Shown here: piece by piece, positions 60,909-64,000 of the stretch
Numbering within the stretch: position 1 is the stretch's first letter
Layout: every line of letters begins with the position of its first letter
DNA from: Enterococcus quebecensis
Lineage (GTDB): Bacteria > Bacillota > Bacilli > Lactobacillales > Enterococcaceae
Assembly: GCF_001730365.1 (NCBI RefSeq)
Contig: NZ_MIKB01000015.1
Location: forward strand, 62,001 to 126,000
Reading direction: 5' to 3'
Length of the DNA: 64,000 nt
Notes under the pieces: generated by a model
Database searches by the model: none
Told to the model about the DNA's origin: nothing
What the model saw: only the letters and a program-made list of their open reading frames with translations
Position numbers and translations under genes: made by a program

Positions 60909-61518
60909 TATCCGCTCCTATTATCTAGTATAAAGAAAATGCTTATCTTATTCTTAAAAAAATAGTGTAAATTTTATTTTTTTTAGACATCCCTTTAAAA
61001 TAATTAAAACTATACCTGAAAAAATGAAAAAAAAAAAGAAGATATGAACTATCTTCCAAAATTTCTATATTTTTCTATACTTAATCATATAACACAAGTG
61101 GTTAAATCTTATCTTAGCAACAGATAATAAAAACCTCCTCACATTTAATTACTTACTAGTAGTTTTTTTGTACTTATTAACAAAGGCTCTCATAACACTC
61201 GACAAATGGTCATATATTATAAAGAACGCTATTAACTCATCCAACATTAAAACCATGATAGTCCATCGTATAAGGTTCTGCTATTTCAATGATTCGAAAA
61301 CAACGTCTCGTTCTTGATTAAAACTTTGAAAACCATTTGCTTTTATCCTATTATTTATGTTTTTTTTGCTGTGGTCGCTACTCTACTGTTTTGCTTTTTT
61401 TAAGTAGGTCGTACAGAGCCGTACTATTCTTTCATTTCCTAGTTTCTGTACATATAAAGAGCTTTTTTATTTCACTTGATTCCACAGTGGCGTCTAGGAT
61501 CATTTTATCTTCTAAACA
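60909..61518. other. Long AT-rich gap without a convincing gene
   Basis: No frame with a ribosome-binding site. Between about 61130 and 61320 the minus strand has short protein-like pieces in several frames (for example LDELIAFFIIYDHLSSVMRA), perhaps a decayed gene. Nothing else stands out. Confidence 0.4.
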
Positions 61519-61564
61519 CAAAAAAAGAGCTAGACTAAACTAAAAATCAGTTTTGTCCAGCTCT
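61519..61564 (-). terminator. Terminator downstream of the Apf-like gene
   Basis: AGAGCTGGACAAAACT pairs with AGTTTAGTCTAGCTCT on the minus strand, followed by a run of seven T. It lies 170 bp after the gene at 61735. Confidence 0.8.
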
Positions 61565-61734
61565 CTATAGCTTAATAAACGGTGAGAGAAAAGCACCACG
61601 TTTAGAAATAAGTTGGAATTCACAAAAATTTATGAGTACATTTCGCAAATTTTAGCTTGCTTCTTATAACTAACCACTTTTCTCCTGTCTTCTTTTGGTT
61701 TAACTATGTTGCTTATTCTAAGCTTCTATTCGGC

Positions 61735-62295
61735 TTAATACCAACCATTAGCAACCCAGAAAGCTTGAGCTGCTTCCCATGAGCCATAGCGTCCCGCTAC
61801 ATAGCTATCTGCTACACGTTCTTGGTTAGCTTCTGAATAATCACCATTTAAATATGAAGCGTCTAATTGGTATCTACCGATGTATTTACCGTTTGTAGCA
61901 TTGTATGAACCGCTAGATTCTTTTTGTGCAATCCATTCTTTTGCAGAAGACGTGGTTACAGCACTTGATGCCGTTGGAGTAGCCTCTTCTACAACAGGTG
62001 TAGTTGTTTCCTGTACAGGAGTTTGTACTGAAGCTGGTTTTTGAGGTGCCTCTCCAGTCGTACGGATCACTAGTTCTTCTCCTTCGAAGATCATATTTAT
62101 ATTCGAAATATTATTGTCTTTAGCGATTAAATCGATCAAACTATTGTCTCCATTGAATTGGTGAGAAATAGTAGATAATGTATCTCCAGATTTTACTGTA
62201 TATAAGCTATCAGCGTGTGCGTCAGTTGCTCCCATAAAAATGCCAAATCCTGCAGTCAAAGTTGTTGCTAATAAAATCGTTTTAAGTGATTTCAA
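61735..62295 (-). CDS. LysM protein with Apf/lysozyme-like C-terminal domain
   Basis: A 186-residue secreted protein: signal peptide (cleavage near AHA-DS), LysM domain (about 31-76, YTVKSGDTLSTISHQF), a Thr/Pro/Val-rich linker and a C-terminal domain of about 70 residues with AKEWIAQKESSGSYNATNG and ending AFWVANGWY. This end is typical of aggregation-promoting factor and SceD/IsaA-like proteins, in which the Glu in QKESSGSY may be catalytic for peptidoglycan cleavage. GGAGAAAC precedes the ATG. It is monocistronic with its own terminator. Confidence 0.9.
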   Translation of the reverse strand: MKSLKTILLATTLTAGFGIFMGATDAHADSLYTVKSGDTLSTISHQFNGDNSLIDLIAKDNNISNINMIFEGEELVIRTTGEAPQKPASVQTPVQETTTPVVEEATPTASSAVTTSSAKEWIAQKESSGSYNATNGKYIGRYQLDASYLNGDYSEANQERVADSYVAGRYGSWEAAQAFWVANGWY

Positions 62296-62675
62296 TGTTG
62301 TTTCTCCTTTGTAAAAAAATATTTTGTCGTTTGTTTATCGACTTTGCATACTTTAACATCTAAAAATATTTCATAGGTGAAAATGTCATGACAATTCGTT
62401 ACGAGTATTTTTGTTGAGTAACAGCTTGTAAAAAAGGCTAGAAAAACACTTGTTCGTACGGCGTTTTGACTTACATTTTTCAACGGGAGAAATCATTATT
62501 TTTTCTGAAATTTTCATCCTATATTTTTCATAACGAATGTAATATTACAAAATACTGGAATTGTTACAACAATTTTCGTATGATTTTTATTACTTCGGAG
62601 AATTTTTTGGGAAAATTTTTCCATTTTAACACATTAATTAACACTCATTTTATCCCTTCACATGCTAAAAATCGC
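62296..62675. other. Promoter and untranslated region of the Apf-like gene
   Basis: AT-rich, no gene visible. On the minus strand the region near 62300-62420 should hold the promoter of the LysM gene. A long leader is possible, as in many cell-wall hydrolase genes, but I see no riboswitch pattern I can name. Confidence 0.4.
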
Positions 62676-62710
62676 AAAAAAAAGAAGCACTTATACTAAT
62701 TAAGCACTTC
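62676..62710 (-). terminator. Terminator of the coiled-coil protein gene
   Basis: GAAGTGCTTA and TAAGTGCTTC pair with two G-U pairs, followed by eight T and preceded by A-rich sequence. Confidence 0.8.
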
Positions 62711-62727
62711 TTTTTTATTTATTTAAC

Positions 62728-63954
62728 CTATGCATCAAAATCTTTTTGTTCAATCACCGATTCTAACAACCTATTTTCAGTTTGAATGATATCAAAAAAC
62801 GAACTAATCTTTTCTAATTGTTCATAATCAATTTGATATAATTTCACTCGTGGTTTAAAAAATAGAAAACCAGGTCGAATTTTAACACGTTCATTGATCA
62901 AATGACATTGTTCCATCATAGATTGTAAGTCCATTTCAGATACACTATTCTTAATTTTTTCAATACGTGCTCGTTCATAGACCCATTGATTTTTAGTAAA
63001 CGTCATCTTTTCAGTAATCGTTACTAATTGACGGTTCAAACGCCATGATTGCTCAATAAATTTCGCTTTTTTATATAAATCATCATATTGAATTAAATCA
63101 ATCCGTACAGGTTTATACCAGTCTTCTTCATCAATAGATGATTTTTGATGCTTTTTGAATCGTTTTAACCCGCTAACGAGTAAACTGTTTTCTATGGCGA
63201 GCAGCTCGTGCTCCAATTTTTCTTTTGCTACCCGCACACGTTCCTTTGACGCTTTTTCTCTTTTCAAACTTTCTTTTAAAAAGAGGACTTCACTTTCTTC
63301 TGAACGAACAGGAGTAATTGATCGAACTTCTTCCAAAGGTTCAGGTTCCAATGTTTCCTCGTCTTCGAATTCACTGTCCTCAAAAAAAGGGCTCTTGAAG
63401 TTTTTTTCTTCAACATTCTCTTCTATAGACATTTCTACAGGAAAGCTAAGTGTCTCACCAGATAAGGGTAACTCTTCTTCTTCCCGAAAGTCCGAAAGAA
63501 GTCTTGCTTCTAAAATACTGCTGACTGATTTATCTTTTGAATAGCCCATTTGTTCAAGGCTAACTAAAACTGAAAACTGAACTGGTTCTTCTTCTGAATC
63601 AAATGAAACAGGAATCAATTCACACAAATATGTACTAAAAGAACCATCTATTTCTTCAACTATCTTTGTCCAAACAAACTGAGGAAACAACTCTTCTAAT
63701 TCTTCCAATAGAACATCCCAATTCAATTGAGCATGAAAAAACTGAATTTCCACATGTTTTTTTATAGATGAAGAAATTACTTTTCGGGAAAGTTCATCGC
63801 TTTCTCGAAAAGTAAGGAAATCTCCAGTTGAGCGTTCATAGAGTGCTTCACACGCTTCAACCATTTCTTCTACACTATCTTTTTGGTAGAGAACGGTCCC
63901 TGTAGTGAATGGGATTTCCCGTTGATGAAAAAACACATCAAAATAATCATTCAT
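62728..63954 (-). CDS. Acidic coiled-coil protein, unknown function
   Basis: A 408-residue cytosolic protein with no signal peptide or membrane segment. Residues about 1-160 are a mixed alpha/beta domain, 160-225 a very acidic linker (EEEELPLSGE, EDEETLEPEPLEE), and 225-400 a long helical, coiled-coil part (KREKASKERVRVAKEKLEHEL). AAAGGAGAA precedes the ATG. I recognise no family. The gene starts close to the window edge and its upstream context is not visible. Confidence 0.7.
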   Translation of the reverse strand: MNDYFDVFFHQREIPFTTGTVLYQKDSVEEMVEACEALYERSTGDFLTFRESDELSRKVISSSIKKHVEIQFFHAQLNWDVLLEELEELFPQFVWTKIVEEIDGSFSTYLCELIPVSFDSEEEPVQFSVLVSLEQMGYSKDKSVSSILEARLLSDFREEEELPLSGETLSFPVEMSIEENVEEKNFKSPFFEDSEFEDEETLEPEPLEEVRSITPVRSEESEVLFLKESLKREKASKERVRVAKEKLEHELLAIENSLLVSGLKRFKKHQKSSIDEEDWYKPVRIDLIQYDDLYKKAKFIEQSWRLNRQLVTITEKMTFTKNQWVYERARIEKIKNSVSEMDLQSMMEQCHLINERVKIRPGFLFFKPRVKLYQIDYEQLEKISSFFDIIQTENRLLESVIEQKDFDA

Positions 63955-64000
63955 TAAACCGTTCTCCTTTCTTGTTTTTTATGATTGCAGATCATAAACT

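Noticed and set aside
61526-61535. Stray CRISPR repeat piece (AGAGCTAGAC)
   Set aside because: The 10-base match to the CRISPR repeat is part of a terminator stem and has no other repeat sequence around it, so chance is the simpler view.
61337-61543. 68-codon plus-strand frame as a gene
   Set aside because: Extremely Phe/Ser/Leu-rich, no ribosome-binding site, and it runs into the terminator at 61519.

Overview
The window is low-GC Firmicute chromosome and most resembles Enterococcus. The reasons are two WxL surface-protein loci with their DUF916/DUF3324 partners, an Fst-type par toxin locus, an Apf-like LysM protein, a GH18 chitinase and a type I-C CRISPR-Cas locus. Species cannot be fixed from the sequence alone. 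No rRNA or tRNA gene was seen.

Layout. 1-1400: the start of a flavoprotein-like gene, decayed gene remnants and a LysM membrane protein. 1700-8170: a leftward operon for a phosphonate-type ABC importer (phnD, phnC, two phnE) ending in two cytosolic 5'-nucleotidase-family phosphatases, preceded by helically phased PhoP-like boxes. 8600-9900: a small secreted protein bracketed by a perfect 18-bp inverted repeat, then a DUF308 membrane protein. 10200-21400: WxL locus 1 (giant adhesin, small WxL protein, two DUF916 proteins, sortase-like small proteins), then a winged-helix regulator and a tyrosine recombinase. 21600-30300: CRISPR array and the full type I-C cas operon. 30600-33300: an accessory strip with a type I toxin-antitoxin locus, two related structured RNA elements, a RelE/RelB-type pair and pseudogenes. 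33280-43400: DJ-1/PfpI protein, WYL regulator, Crp/Fnr regulator with MFS transporter, MetNIQ-type importer with lipoate ligase, and chitinase. 43600-60900: WxL locus 2, whose long leftward operon also holds two signal peptidase I genes, a YfhO protein and lipoproteins, followed by a second winged-helix regulator and a second tyrosine recombinase. 61500-64000: Apf-like LysM protein and a coiled-coil protein.

The strongest find is that both WxL loci are headed by the same device. Each tyrosine recombinase gene lies in a 1.5-kb segment bounded by inverted core sites with an asymmetric 7-bp spacer (TATTTAC/GTAAATA in locus 1, TAAGTAA/TTACTTA in locus 2). Inside each segment, a pair of TGACGGC repeats lies on each side of the gene. 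A TTGACA promoter near the right end points out of the segment, away from the regulator in the orientation given. Inversion would turn this promoter toward the regulator and so toward the WxL operon. Both regulators have a receiver-like N-terminus without the usual phosphorylated Asp, which fits control by amount rather than by a kinase. I infer two paralogous, Hin-like phase-variation switches built on tyrosine recombinases. The sites are directly visible; the inversion itself is untested.
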